Source: Fragum whitleyi (Eukaryota > Mollusca > Bivalvia > Cardiida > Cardiidae). From it: a DNA stretch of 64,000 nt. This document shows, piece after piece, positions 1 through 12,507 of this stretch (its first letter is position 1; the number at the start of each line of letters is the position of its first letter). The notes beneath the pieces were generated by a model that worked only from the letters and a program-made list of their open reading frames with translations, was not told the origin of the DNA and made no database searches. A program made the position numbers and the translations under genes. The stretch spans positions 37,798,077 through 37,862,076 of the forward strand of contig OX411557.1 in the NCBI GenBank assembly GCA_948146395.1, written 5' to 3'.

Positions 1-1690
1 TGTTGGTATCAGCCAGCCCATGCTAACCATCGATTTGCATTTTTTGTTTTTGGTTCAATTACATATTCGTTGAGGTAACATTTTACTGATAAGATTAAAA
101 CCAAAGATGATTTATATCTGAGACGGTGTATAATATAAAATCAACCCCTGAGAACTGTTACAACGGACAAACATCTCTGTGCGAAAACGTGCCAAGGATT
201 CGCAATGGAAACTGTCACGAAAACTGTACCTACGGAAAACAAAAAAAAAGCCACACCTTTCAGAAGAATATGTGATCCCCATCCATATAACGTAAAAAAG
301 ATCAAGTGTACAAATGTAGCTTAAACAATGCGATACTCCATATAATGATTTTCTTTCATATCTTATCCCCACATAACTAGGATTTCGCATATTAAAAGTA
401 AATTTGAAGTACTGTGTGTCATATTCAAGAGTAAATGCAGTTATAACTTTAATAGCGTTTAAATTTGAAAAAAATGTATAACAGCTTAAGCAATAATTAC
501 AATTGAATAAATCGATACCAGATTTCTCTTCCTTTATCACAACCCGAAATAAAAAAAAAAATCGAGAAAATATAAAACGATATGTGTTACGGTACATGAT
601 AGAGAGTGTTACGACTTAGTTTAGGTATAGAATTTCCTACAATCTGTCACAAATCTTTAGGGAAACTCCGGTCCATATAAACAAAAGTTCAAGGTGATTT
701 CTGATTGGTCAATATTACTGAAATTCAAAATTATTTGAACGAATTTCTTTGTTTATAATCTGTTGCTGCAATACTATCGAAAAATTCAAATTTTGAACCA
801 TTTTCCAGTCAAATAGCTATTTTCAAACAGAGGTATATTTCTTTGAGGGGCCGGTAAAAATGGCTGCGTGGCAAGGGTCATCTAAAAAAAATTGGTAGGG
901 TGCATCACCGGGAACCTTCGGTCATTTTAAATCGTATTTAAAACCCGAAGTACCACCAGAAGTCGAGTTACCTAAAAGAATGATCCGAAATTCCTACACA
1001 CGTCCGAGGTACTTTCAAGCTCACGGAAAAGTCCGAGCGATGTTCCGAATGGTGCGTCACAGGACGCAATTGATTAATATAGCATAAAATGGAACAGATT
1101 TTCGTTATTACTCCCTCTTTATACCCTTTATTGGAAGGAAAAGTGCGTAAAAGAGAGACGAAGAAAGAGGCCGAGAGAGAAACAGAGAGGCAGAGGCACA
1201 AAGTCATAGAAAGGATAACAGACAACTATAGTATTTGACTGTTTATTTCCGTCATAACTCGACAAAACTCGGAATATGAAACAATAGCATGTGCTCAAGT
1301 CACCGAGATATGATAGCAGAAATGTAAACAGAGGCGTTCATCCCTTTTCCAACAAAAGGCAAAGGGCAATAGAATGTTTTCCTTTCTAAGCACGTGTCAA
1401 ATAATTAAAAAAAAAATCGTCTCGAGACTAACCTGTCACTTGTTTAAAAGTTATGTAAAACCTGATAGCATAAAACAGTGTATCAATAATACTATAGACC
1501 TGCAATTTCAAGTGAGTGATCATAGATCAATTTTTACATTGAAAATGATAGGAGACAACGGTGTCTCGAACCTCACTCTTTCTTGCGGAACTATACTACT
1601 TCACAATGCGACTTCTAAACATGACCTGTACGCGTTGAGTCATGAATGGGCAGTATTTAGTAAATTTTAGCGGTTTGTTTAGTGACCTCC
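1..1690. other. No gene recognised
   Basis: AT-rich sequence without a recognisable domain, RNA gene or repeat. Open frames at 112-597 (minus), 968-1225 (minus) and 1374-1670 (plus) are short, show no family resemblance and have no convincing splice context, so I do not call them genes. Confidence 0.5.
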
Positions 1691-1699
1691 CTTTCACCA

Positions 1700-2486
1700 T
1701 TGGGAAACAAACAAGAGGCCCAAGAAGGCCTGTATCGCTCCACTGGCTTTAAAATCTTTAGGCTTTCATTAAATAAAGCTTACTTTGAATGAATATGAAT
1801 ATATTAACACTGCGAAATCTCCTAAGACCAATGATTAATGGTTCTGGTCCATAATGCACCAAAATACTCAATCACAATGAACCGGCAACCATTTACCCAT
1901 CTTATTAAAACATAAGGTTCAGCAGATGTCGTTTAAAGATTTCGGGCTTAAAATAGGCCCCGCCTGCCACGCCCGTATTTATGAACCAATCAAATTTCTT
2001 GAACAATTTAAGTAAATAGTCACCAAAGAAACATTCTGGTAAAGTTTCATTGAAATTGGCTGAGTGGTTCAGGAGGAGATGTCGTTCAAAGATTTTGGGC
2101 TCAAAATAAACCCCGCCCTATCACGCCAATATTTATGGGCCAATCAAAATTTCTTGAACAATTTCAGTAAAGGGTCACCCAAGGAACATTCATGCCAAGT
2201 TTCATTGAAATCGGCCCAATGGTTTTGGAGGAGAAGATTTTAAAAGATTTCAAAGTGAAAAAATGCCACGCCCTGCCACGCCCATATTTGGGGGCCAATC
2301 AAAATTCTTTGAACAATTTAAGAAGAGGGCCACCCAAGGATCATTTCTACCAAGCTTGGTTAAAATCCGCCCATTGGTTTAGGAGGAGAAGATGTTTAAA
2401 GAAAAAGTTTACGCACGGACGGACGGACGCACGACGGACACTTCGCCATGACAATAGCTCGCTGGCCTTTGGCCAGTGGAGCTAAA
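1700..2486 (+). mobile_element. Tandem-unit non-coding element, family F copy 1
   Basis: The element starts near 'gaggcccaagaaggcctg' and contains about three degenerate units of roughly 153 bp (landmark 'tcacccaaggaac' near 2022, 2175 and 2329). It ends with a GGACGGACGGACG tract, 'atgacaatagctc', the hairpin CTGGCC-ttt-GGCCAG and GGAGCTAA. A second copy lies at 60712-61631. A 3' hairpin followed by CTAA resembles Helitron-type termini, and tandem unit cores are known from bivalve 'pearl' elements; that assignment is inference from memory. Confidence 0.75.
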
Positions 2487-2940
2487 ATGGCGAATCACTC
2501 TCAATTCCCCCTCCACCCACGTGTTGGGAAAACTACGTGTGGTCCTTAAATGGTCTGTCTTTTCATATTTAAAAGGAGGTTTTTTTTTACACCGTCTACA
2601 TTTTTATAGAGCTCATTGAATCACGCCATTTTCAGAATTCCTGGTTGTCTGAAGAAGACAAGTCTTGAAAAAAAGAAAATTGAAACTAAGTGCGAACTTC
2701 TTTTTCTCGAAGATATTTGGCTCAATCAGATCTTACCTAACTTAATTTTTCACAATGTGTAAACACTGGTGAACGTTGGTAATTGAAATTTACCAAATGG
2801 AATTTAAATAATGATTTTTTGAACAGATACGCCACGACTTATTGTTCGTTAAATATAATACGGCAAAGTATATATCATACTACAACTTGAAATAGTGTAC
2901 GTAATAATGTAAATCGTAAAAGCATTCAACTTAATCTCAA

Positions 2941-4617
2941 TCAACGTGGATGATTGTATAAATTACCTCGATCATCATTACGCTTTAATTGGTCAAAAGC
3001 ACATCTAAGATAAATTATTATGACTAGTTCTAGAATGAACACGCAACAACCGAACATCGCAGGTAAAATATCTACGAAGTCAATAGTGTCATCGGAGGGT
3101 TTGAGGTGTACATCTAGAATACATTCTGGCAGACCTATTTCTCCGTCTAAACATTTAAAGCTTCCCTCGTTTTTCTTCGTAAACCCAATTTCACATTTCC
3201 ATTGTAAAACTGATTCATGTTTCAGAAATTTATTGCTGTCCAAGTTCATGGCAATTACGGTGGAAAAATCGGCTTTGACTTTACAATCACAGAAACATCC
3301 CATTGCCAATTCATCCCATTTCCCGCGTGTACAGAATGCCGTTCCACGACCTATTTCGGTAACAGAAGTATTGAAAGAGTAAGGAAGGCAGGACGTATCG
3401 AAGAATAATCTATCCGAGTCTACTTGTGTAACATCAACCCTTTTTATACAGGACGATTTTAAAGCCGGATGGGAACCACATGGACTGGTTCTACACTTTG
3501 GTTTTTCGTCCCACTCACCACTTGTTCTACATTTGATTTTTTGTAACCCGTCCAAAATAAAGCCGTCATCACAGGTCACGTGAATTGTACTTCCGTAACT
3601 ATTCTCGTTCCCTATTGGCTGCTGAAGTAAGGAGGCGTTTCCAATATGCCCAAACTCTCCACAGCTCACTCGTTCACAAGATGGTGGTATGGATGGACTC
3701 CAACGGCCGTCTAGTTTACAGCGGATTGTTTTAGAACCGACTATCTTGAAACCGGGACGACAAGAAAAATAGAGACTATCACCAATGTTATGTTTAGGTG
3801 GTCTCTCATAAAATCCATTTTCAGGGGGCTCAATCATGTCACATTTTATCTTCGCACAGCCGAATATACCCGCCCATTCTCCGTTGACACAAACCAATCC
3901 AGTGACGTCATTGCGTTCCCTAAATCCAGCGTTACATTCGTATTTGATAACCGTACCTTCCGGAAAAGGAGGAGATCCAGTTGAGTTGTTGCTTGCATCA
4001 GAAATTAATGGAGCTTCTTCGTTGCATTCTCCCAAAACGACATCTGTAACGAAAGAAAAAAGTACATAGTAATGTTTTTTTTTTAATTTTCGTAAATAAA
4101 GGCTTACGGACGAAATACTTTTTGACCTAGGAAAAATGAATAACAACAACCTTGTTTATTTTTAATCACGAATCTCTAGCAGAGATATCCTTGTATAACA
4201 CTTTTGTATAGTCACTCTTAAAATGACGTCATAATGAATTCATCTTAAAACGTGACATTTGTAAGTGAGGGTAAAATCGCGATCTAAATGCACAAAAGTG
4301 TTGTTAATGTAAGAAAAAGAATCCGTAAAAAGCTTATCTTGACCTCGTCTAGAACAGAAAAATGTTTAAGGCTATCACTGTCCTATTGAATATATACCAT
4401 GCATTTCCTTCTTGTCCAACCTACACATAAAAGTGATAGGACAGCAACCACCATAAACCTTTTTGGGCTTGAAAATTTTTTGAAAATATCATGAATCAAA
4501 TTAATTACAAACCAACAGAATAGATTTAATTTTTTTTAATTAGATAAAAGAGAACTCACCTAGTTTGCAACACAGTAAAACCAATGCAAACGCAATCTTA
4601 TTAATCCCGAGCGTCAT
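2941..4617 (-). CDS. Sushi (CCP) domain type I membrane protein, two exons
   Basis: Two exons are visible. Exon 1 (4617-4560) encodes a 19-residue hydrophobic leader beginning MTLGINK and ends at a GTGAGT donor. Exon 2 (4043-2941) follows a TTTCGTTACAG acceptor; the split codon joins in frame as Asp20, giving about 386 residues. Roughly five CCP modules follow (about residues 25-87, 86-143, 145-204, 205-275 and 276-330), three with the usual four cysteines and late Trp; modules 4 and 5 are divergent. A membrane segment (about 343-369, rich in Ile/Leu/Val) and a short basic tail that includes KRNDDRG close the protein. CCP proteins typically act in adhesion, complement-like immunity or receptor binding at the cell surface; the ligand cannot be told. 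The longer open frame reaching 4149 is intron read-through. Confidence 0.85.
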
Positions 4618-4666
4618 TCTCGATTCTCGACAAATTGCAGGATTCTGTACCTTGTCTGGTCTTTCG

Positions 4667-4728
4667 TCGACCAAAAATGTCGTAAATACAGCTGCATTCA
4701 AGCTGTATTTACGACATTATGGTCGCAA
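4667..4728. repeat. 62-bp palindrome upstream of the sushi gene
   Basis: Arms of about 27 bp (outer CGACCA..., inner ATGTCGTAAATACAGCT) are separated by a short loop near 4697. It sits about 50 bp upstream of the sushi protein start codon. Hairpins of similar size with a related TCGTAA/CTGAAGTTACGA theme occur at 15812-15868 and 49066-49132. Confidence 0.8.
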
Positions 4729-4862
4729 AACAACAAAACTGTCTCGTGTGTTATTTGCAGAAGTAGGAATGACAAGCATTGCATAATACACTTGTATTCT
4801 GAATGACAAAAATATGGTTACACTGTTCTCTTGAATTCCGCTTTATGACACGTGCAGGCGCA

Positions 4863-4900
4863 TATAAATAGCGGACTATTGTGAACGAAGTTTTTCAGTT
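4863..4900 (+). promoter_or_regulatory. Possible core promoter (TATA box plus initiator)
   Basis: TATAAATA at 4863-4870 is followed by TCAGTT at 4895-4900, an initiator-like motif, with the presumed +1 A 34 bases after the first T of the TATA box. A CACGTG-like motif (gacacgtgc) lies just upstream. It points away from the sushi gene, so it would drive an unidentified plus-strand transcript; the first downstream ATG (4994) opens only about ten codons. Confidence 0.35.
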
Positions 4901-5149
4901 AGTATCGAAATTGGTCTTAAACTCGACAAAAACACTCTAAAAAGAATTGAAAAACCTCTGTTTGACCCAATCTCTTTATCCAAAAGTCATTTAATGGAGA
5001 ACCCACAAGTGGTTCATTTCTTGTGATTGGTAACATATTTTTGGAATTCAGTCATCCGTGGATAATATTTGCCTGAAAAAAGATTTCACAAAGAAAAGAG
5101 AACAGATATATTAAAAAAGCATACAATTTGGTAGAATGGCTTAATTAAA

Positions 5150-5460
5150 TGTGACACATCAATCAATCAAACAATCAACCAACCGACCGGCGGACCGACC
5201 GGCCGACGGACGGACCGACCGACCGACCGACCGACCGATCAATCAATCAGTCAATCAATCAAAGAAACAAACAAGCAATCAATCAAGCAAGCAATCAAGC
5301 AAGAAAGCAAGCGAAAGAAGCGAAGGAACCGAGGGAAGGAAACAAGGAATTGGGCATGCAAGGCAAGCAGACTATAAAGGCAGCAAAAGGAAGCAAGCAG
5401 AGGAAGCGAAGAAAGGAAACAAGGAAGTAGACGTAAGCATGCAATGCAAGCAAACAAGCA
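5150..5460. repeat. Evolving tetranucleotide tract
   Basis: The tract grades from (AATC)n through (GACC/CGAC)n back to (AATC)n and then into (AAGC)n-like repeats. It keeps long frames open on both strands (for example 5151-5489), which are composition artefacts. Confidence 0.85.
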
Positions 5461-5489
5461 AACTTGCGATTCTGTACCATTTGGGTTGA

Positions 5490-6510
5490 CTGATTGCTTA
5501 TCAGAATTTTGAAAATTATGGATCTTCGAGTAAGAATGGACTTTTACGATTTTAACACGTACAAGAAAGTTTTATTTCTGGATGGTACGGATGTGTTGCG
5601 TTGTGTTTTCGGGGGCCATTTTTGTAAGCATGTTCGCAATTTTTATGAACACACGTGGATATCCATGTTTTTACCATTTGTGCATTCTGATTTGCGAACA
5701 AATTGTGTTTATTTGCCATTAAAAACAATTTTCATCTCATTACTTTTTTGTACGTTTCTACATAAAGTATTGCAGTAAGAAGTTTATTTATCTATATATT
5801 TTTTTATATTTTTTACATTTTGCTTCATAGTTTAATTATGAAATTTGAAAATAGCATTTGTTGATTCATGGATGTATGGAACTGAAAAAGCTCAAATTCA
5901 TGTATGTATCCGCTTCGCATATATAAACAGTGTAATATGGTTTCAAGTTTCCCAATGTAAAGAACAAATACTCTCTGCATATCTTAAATGTGTTTTCCAG
6001 ACATAACGAGCACTGTGAAATGGATAAATTCATTATGCAGCCAAATCGAAATCTATTGTCTTTAACGTATTATATAGTAAAAGAGGATAAATCCGATACA
6101 GTTTATTCGTCTCCGACTCGTCTTGGTCGTCGAAGTCTTGTACTGAAGTTACGCCATTTCGAATCTCCGATCGCCGATAAAGAACCATGTTTTATTTGAA
6201 TCTCCCCTTAATACATAGTCGACAAAAAATGGAGACAGATCAATTGGTAGATTTATTTCGCTACCATGGTTACTCTTACAGCATTCAATCCAATCAAATT
6301 TGACACTCATTTGCTTTTCCTAAAGCAACGTCCACTGAAAGGAAATAGATGTCATGTGTAGATTCGTAATTAACATCGATAATGGACATTTGAAAGGTAC
6401 TATTTTTCTTCTTTTGATAAAATCGAAAATCGACTGAAATGTGCACTGCGTTAAGGGAGATAAAACGGTGTAAACGTTGCAAATTATACGCCGCTTTGTA
6501 CTCGTTCTTG
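5490..6510. other. No gene recognised
   Basis: AT-rich DNA. The open frames at 5494-5778 and 5990-6199 match nothing I know. The latter follows a plausible acceptor (tgttttccag ending near 5999) and could be a small exon, but nothing else supports it. Confidence 0.4.
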
Positions 6511-6519
6511 TGTGCAAAG

Positions 6520-6592
6520 GGGTTTTGATAAGCAAACATTTTGCACCATTTTGTCATCCTGAGCGCAGAGCTGGACTCGTTCAAATGCTAGG
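6520..6592. repeat. Half copy of foldback family I
   Basis: The sequence 'gcaccattttgtcatcctg' followed by a variant of the family end (agcgcagagc) matches the right arm of the I elements at 18027-18152 and 18654-18790. The left arm is missing. Confidence 0.5.
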
Positions 6593-6625
6593 AGTAAGAA
6601 TAAGACAATCTACTACTACTACTAC

Positions 6626-7067
6626 TACAGTTAACAACATCGTGAAATTGACAAGGTGAATGATTATGGAACGATTTAGGAATGAAATTGAATGAGTGTG
6701 TGGAGCGACTTTTGAGTGTGTTTAATGGGAGGTAATCCAGTATTGCAAATTTTGTTCAGGATGAACAAAATTAGCAATATTGATTACCTCCCTTTAATAG
6801 AAATTGTATACAAGTTCTATAGATAGCTCTCTATTTCTTCAAGAACCTATCGCACGCTTACAATTTCAATTAAATAAGTGTAATCCCGATTTTTTTCCCA
6901 GCTATTTTTATTTTAAACGATGTTGTTGTTATATGTTTTTCAGTGAGTTTGGAGCGATTTTGAATGGTTTGAGTGAGTGTCTGGAATGAATGAATGGAGC
7001 GCTGAGTGCGCAATTTAGAATGGTTTTGATTGAGTTCAATGTCAATTTTACGATGTAACTAACTGTA
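6626..7067 (+). mobile_element. MITE family A, copy 1
   Basis: A 442-bp non-coding element with terminal inverted repeats TACAGTTA(AC)AACATCGTG and its complement ending TAACTGTA; TA at each end fits a Tc1/mariner-type target. Just inside the ends lie 'aatgatt' and 'gagtg' motifs. The centre (6731-6794) is a palindrome beginning GGAGGTAATC with loop CAGGATG. Copies lie at 10983, 19387, 22888, 23008, 25038, 36864, 38118 and 42659. No transposase is present in any copy. Confidence 0.85.
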
Positions 7068-7371
7068 CTACGACTACGACTACGACCACTTTTACTTGTA
7101 CTACTTCTCCTACTTCTACTATTATTTTTTTCTACTCCGACTACGACACCTACTACTTATTCTCCTTCTTACTTAAACTACTACTTCATCTACTATTTCT
7201 ACTTTTATACTCATCCTGGTATTAATACGACTTTGACTTCTACAATTATTCTACCGCAAGTACTACTACTACTACTACTACTACTACTTCATCTACTGCT
7301 CCTTCTACTACTAACACTCCTTCGACTACTACAACTATTTTTACTAATACTTCTACTTCTACTTCTACTTT

Positions 7372-7427
<56 letters not shown>

Positions 7428-7432
7428 AACTT
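7068..7432. repeat. (CTA)n/(CTT)n microsatellite region
   Basis: Impure CTA and CTTCTA repeats run from the A1 end, with pure (CTA)n near 7261-7290 and 7370-7422. A poly-leucine open frame at 7233-7532 is an artefact of this repeat. Confidence 0.9.
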
Positions 7433-7439
7433 TTGTGCG

Positions 7440-10280
7440 ACACAAAGTGCTTTGTGTGTTCATCACAGTGCTTGCATATCACTACGCTGTTATAGAATCA
7501 AAGTACTGATAGTACTAAAGGCGGAAACTTAATAGATGAAACAACACACGGGGTCAATTTTCTGGAATATAACCTCGATTATTCACCTTGTCCTTATCAT
7601 GTTTACCAGGTATTTTCTTACTTATCACTGCCAAAAGCAGTGCTGTGTTAAAGATAAATAGTTTTTATATTTGATCTTGACAGATGACCTTGCTAATAGG
7701 GAAAATTAGAAAATACTGCTTGCTAAAACTTTCTACTTTCTCCCCAATATTAACTACCCTTTCTGTTACAAATTTTACTAATTTGCCCACATACTGTGTG
7801 TAATTTGCAACCCTTTACAATTTGGGCCTGTCTAAACATTTGTTGTCTTGTAATGGATTAATCTAAATTAGAAAAATTTAAAAGACTTGTCCCATCCTTA
7901 AACCCTTAAACAGACAACAAAATTTTAGACAGGACCAACTTGGAACAGGTTGCAGACAATTAATCAACATGAGTGTAATTTGATATATATATCTAGGGTA
8001 AAAATAAAAAATAATGGGGTATGAGTATAGGTTGGACCATATTGTGGGAAAGGGAGAAATTGACCCTACCAATTTTTTGTGTTCCCACAGTAAAATACAA
8101 CTTCTTTATGGTTCAATTCCATGAGCCGATGAGCTTGTGCCCCTAGAAAAACAGCATTACTACGATCGAATGGATAAATTGACTGACTAGTGGCAAACCG
8201 ATCAATTGAACTAAAATTATAAAAACACGAGTTTTGCCGGACTCAGCGCTAATAAGTGAGCATTCCGTTTGACATTTTTCCTTTGAAGTGAGTTCGGAAT
8301 GTGGCTTACGATCCCTTAAAGTAAACAGAATCCTTGATTTCCCCCGCCTAAAAAAGGCCTAGCTAAAAAAGATTAAAAAGAAAAAAAAAATAGAGTGCAT
8401 GCCTTCAAATGTCATCTTGCCTCTTTATAAACAAGGCCTTCGGCGCTTTTAGCGCTTTGATTTTTAAATGTTGTAGATTAACATTGTATATAGTTATCAT
8501 ATCAACATTTGAAGGCACCTTTCCGTGCTCATTTGAATGGTAGAGTTATCTGCCCTTGGGTGGAAACTGCCATTTTTCAGCAAAACGTTTATATTCGTTT
8601 TAGGTCTAGTATAAACTCAATACCAGCTGGTAACCTACATGTTGATAGACCTTATTTATGTACACAATGACTGTCAAGGAAATTTCTCTTTAATCAATTG
8701 CATTTTCAAAGCACTCTCGAGCGCACCGATCTTAATGCATGCACAGTACACTTTAAACGTGAAGAATCTTGTGAAGCATAACTTATAATATTGTATTTAA
8801 TATCATGACATTAAAGACGTATTTTTTGTAAATTTTATTTTTCATTCATTATCTGAAGTAAACAAGATACCGACTGTTTAAAATTTAGATAGATTACAGA
8901 CACCTGACACCAAAGGATATTCACTTAGTGAAAAATGAAATTAATGAGAGAGAAAATTGAAAAAAAAAATCATGAAATATAATGTTTTTTTCAAAAGAAA
9001 TATTTAATGTATTTCTTTCTGTTCTGTTGTTCATGAGGCAATATCTGTGAAGTTATAAACACGTTTCAGAGAGTGCAAAACGTGCACGGCAATGTGAAAC
9101 AACTCAAGACTTTTTTGCTAAACTTAATTACTCTTTATATAATTTTTGTATCGATTCAGTTTCAACTTGGTCATTCCGATAAATTCTGTAAAGAGCACAA
9201 TCATTAAAGAGGATTTGTTCCATTACTTAAGACACCAATAGTACACGATGTTGGGTAACATAAGCGTAACGTTAAATAAACGTTTTGACGTAGTTTATAC
9301 GCAATTTACATAACGTAAATATTTTGATCTGATAACGTTGAGCTTTTACGGACTCGCTTGATATTGCTTTTGTTTTCATCATCTGCAAATTTGAGCGAAA
9401 GGTTCGAAGAGATTAACAGAAATATGGATTTCAATGAAGTATACCATATTTCTTTGTTAGATGTTAACAGGCGCATTTCTCGTATTTAGACTGAATGAAA
9501 TCTTCATGTAATCAGTTTTGCACAGAAAAATAAAAAGAATATATATAACCTTAACGGTTGATTTAGTACCTTTTGATTGATATAATATTGTTCGGAATAG
9601 AAAGCGCACTGGCTAAAACAACACGTTAAAACAAACGTTATTATTTCACGTTGTTATTACCTGCAGCAAGCTGAGGAACTATGGTGTAGAAATTAAGTAG
9701 GCACCACAAGGACCCTAGAATTTTTCATGCCTTCTGATAAGTAAATCGTTAGAAAAAAAAGCCTACAAAAATAAAAACCGAGAAAAAAAAAATATTGACA
9801 TAAAACATGGGTTTCTGTTTTTTAATATTTCGTGACGTCATTTGGCAACACAATAACCATTTTACTATGACGACTGACTGTCACAGATGAGAATTCAATA
9901 CAAATTTAGACAATGTGCTGAAAATCACAGAAATGTGATCTTTACAAATGTTTTATGCTTAGCATTCTTGCTTACGCGACTAAAACAACAACAACAAATA
10001 AACAAACGAACAAACAACAACAAACAAAAAAACGCTAAAGGACTAACACCTTTAATGAGGTAACACCATGTCTCAGATTTAAGAATGGTCCAAAAATAAA
10101 TATAAGATTCTTCAAATCACTGTTTAAATCTGAAAGCAATCTAGATTACTTTCTCCCCTACAGTAAGTTTTTAGCAACACACCTTAGGTCTCTTTGTCCT
10201 GTGTTTAAACTTTTATTCAGCATGTAAAAGTTTCAAGATAATTTGATAAATATTTGCTGGCTAAATTGTATAACCAAGAA
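7440..10280. other. AT-rich intergenic DNA
   Basis: No coding potential was recognised over 2.8 kb. The only structure noted is a 13-bp inverted pair (TGCCTTCAAATGT near 8401, its complement near 8516) bounding about 115 bp, possibly a degraded small MITE, and an (AACAA)n-rich stretch near 9985-10030. Confidence 0.5.
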
Positions 10281-10289
10281 TTATTTGAG

Positions 10290-10735
10290 TGAAAGTTCAT
10301 AAGGCCTTACGGGGCCTTATGGCCTCCATCTTCTCTGGTGGACTAGCCCCGTTGTATAAAAGGGATTCATCCTTATGACGTTACAAGCATTCTGTGAAAG
10401 TTTCATGGAAGCCGATAATATGTGTAAACTTGCTCATAACGAAAAGATTCTGAGCAAATATCCATGAGGCTCCTTTCCCTTGTTTTGGCGGGTCAAGCAT
10501 TTTCGAAAGGAATTCGCCTGAGATTTCCCACGGAATTCTCCTGAATTCCCTACAATCATTCTGTGAAACTTTCAGGTAAAGCAGATAATGACTGTGGACT
10601 TTTTTCGCGTGAACAAGAATATTCCGAGAGAAAACCATAAGGCCCTTTCTATGTGTTTTCATCGGATAAGCCCCATACTCGAAAGGAACCTCCGTTATGA
10701 CCCACCAATTATCTTTTGAAATTTTCAAGGAAAGG
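10290..10735. repeat. Degenerate tandem units, family J
   Basis: Two to three units of about 150-169 bp share 'attctgtgaaa(c/g)tttca' (near 10390 and 10558, and a weaker one near 10705), each followed by 'gataat' and 'taaggcc'-type motifs. The minus-strand open frame 10381-10728 runs through them and is not a gene. Related sequence occurs at 15487-15725. Confidence 0.55.
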
Positions 10736-10737
10736 CG

Positions 10738-10980
10738 AAAAAGCTATTTTTTATTACCTCCCTTTACAGAAACCAACGTATTTTCCTGTTTGTTTATCTC
10801 TTCGAACGCTTTGAAATCCTTTCGATTATGAAATTGAGCACTGATTTAATCGATTTAAATGAAATAACAGTCGTAATGAACGATTTTGAATCGTTTTCGA
10901 AGGAATTTTGGAGCGTTTTTGAGTGGATCAAGTGAGTGATCGAAATGAAATTACATACTCGACTGTACAATAGAGTTTGA
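10738..10980. repeat. Rearranged family A remnant
   Basis: It contains 'attacctccctttacaga', 'gaacgattttgaatcg' and 'gagtggatcaagtgagtg', which are the inner pieces of family A, directly beside the intact copy A2. The terminal repeats are not intact. Confidence 0.4.
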
Positions 10981-10982
10981 TT

Positions 10983-11410
10983 TACAGTTAACAACATCGT
11001 GAAATTGACAAGGTGAATGATTTTGGAATGATTTAAAAATGAAATTTAATGAGTGTGTTGAGCGAGTTTTGGGAGATAATCATATATCGCAAATTTTGTT
11101 CAGGATGAACAAAATAAGCGATATTGATTACCTCCCTTTAATAAAAAAAGTGCATTCAAGTTCTATACATAGCTTCCAATTTCTTCAAGAGTCTTTGAGA
11201 CGCTAACAATTTGAATTATGTCAGTGAAATCGCATTTTTTCTCTATCAAAAAATTATTTTGAATGACGTTGGTTCTATATTTTTCAATGGGTTTGAGCGT
11301 TTTTGAATGACTTGAATGAGTGTTTGGAATGAATGAATGGAGCGCTGAGTGAGCGATTTAGAATGGTTTTGATTGAGGTGAATATTAATTTCACGATGTA
11401 ACTAACTGTA
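10983..11410 (+). mobile_element. MITE family A, copy 2
   Basis: A 428-bp copy with both terminal repeats (TACAGTTAACAACATCGTG on the left, complement ending CTAACTGTA on the right). The central palindrome (11072-11132) has arms GGAGATAATC and GATTACCTCC. It is close to copy 1 over its whole length. Confidence 0.85.
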
Positions 11411-11414
11411 CCCA

Positions 11415-12500
11415 CATTAACGTGAATGAAGGAACAGCTGACTGTCACCTTTTACGACCCGTAATCAATTCGGTTGCTATGCAAAAAATGCTAACAACCA
11501 CGGTTTTGATTTGTTTAGTTTTATTATGACTATAAACCTGTATATCGTTTCGCTCGTAATACTTATTTAATAGCCTAGTTAAATTTCTCGTGGTACGCCT
11601 CCTTAATCTAAAATAGGATTTCCTTAACTTTCTAACGTTTTTGGAGGCGTAAACACTTTGGAGTGACCCTAACAATGGTTTTACGCCAAAGTGCGAAGTA
11701 CGATGTTGTTACGGCATTTTAAGAGACAATAATGCTACGCTCTCAAATGGAATTAATGCGAGCGTGTGTGTTTGTTTGCTTGCGTTTATTATTATTTAAA
11801 TTATTTAATTTATTTATCTATTTTAATAATAAGCTGGAATTATGTTTAATAGAAAATGTTTAAGTAATAGCCATCTTTTATTTTAAAGAACTTGCAAAAT
11901 CAGTAATTTGGAAGGGGGGGGGGGGGTAATGGAAGGTAATATTATTACTTTTTTGAGAACGATTGGATCGGCCCTACCGCGAACAAAAAGTAGAATAAAA
12001 AGTAATAAAGGTTATAGTTATTTTATTGCGTTTCGTTTAACGGTGAAAACTTTTTACCCGAGGTGGAGGGGATGATTCTGAACCGTGCCAGATGCCGAAG
12101 GCAGAGGGCAACAGTTGAGAATTTCATCACAGTCACAGAGGGCAATACTTTTTCACCATTTTTGTTACCGGATCATTATTCAATATTGTATGCAATTGTT
12201 TTTCTTTAAAGAAATAGGTTATTCAAAGAGGCTTACAGAGGCAACAAAACAATTTTCTGATAAAATTCTTAAATCGCGTCACTCTGCACGTTAATTTAAC
12301 GAGTAACAATATGACATTATTTTTCCAAGCAGGCAATAGTTCGGTGTTTTGTGCGCACGTTCATACTGTTGCCCGGTCACGTGACGGATAGTGCAATATT
12401 ATACAGATGTAACGTTACTAAGGAACTTGTCAGCCCTGGGTCCATACCATATATGCCTTGTGCACGGAGGGACCTTATAATACTACAAAATCATCATCAT
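11415..12500. other. No gene recognised
   Basis: Contains a G run near 11917-11927 and AT-rich sequence. The direct repeat AACTTGTCAGCCC near 12424 and 12503 borders an 80-bp stretch ending in (ATC)n just before the SINE; this may be an older SINE fragment. Confidence 0.4.
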
Positions 12501-12507
12501 CAACTTG

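Noticed and set aside
112..597. 161-codon minus-strand open frame
   Set aside because: Phe/Tyr/Arg-rich AT translation with no domain, splice site or conserved pattern.
2192..2485. 97-codon plus-strand open frame
   Set aside because: It lies wholly within family F copy 1 and ends in its GGACGGACG tract.
5151..5489. Overlapping open frames of 112, 68 and 61 codons on both strands
   Set aside because: They are produced by the tetranucleotide tract, which lacks stop codons in several frames.
7233..7532. 99-codon poly-leucine open frame
   Set aside because: It is the (CTA)n/(CTT)n microsatellite read in frame; no gene context.
8401..8516. Small MITE bounded by TGCCTTCAAATGT
   Set aside because: Thirteen paired bases with no second copy and no clear target duplication are not enough to call an element.
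10381..10728. 115-codon minus-strand open frame
   Set aside because: It spans degenerate tandem units of family J; the periodicity explains it.
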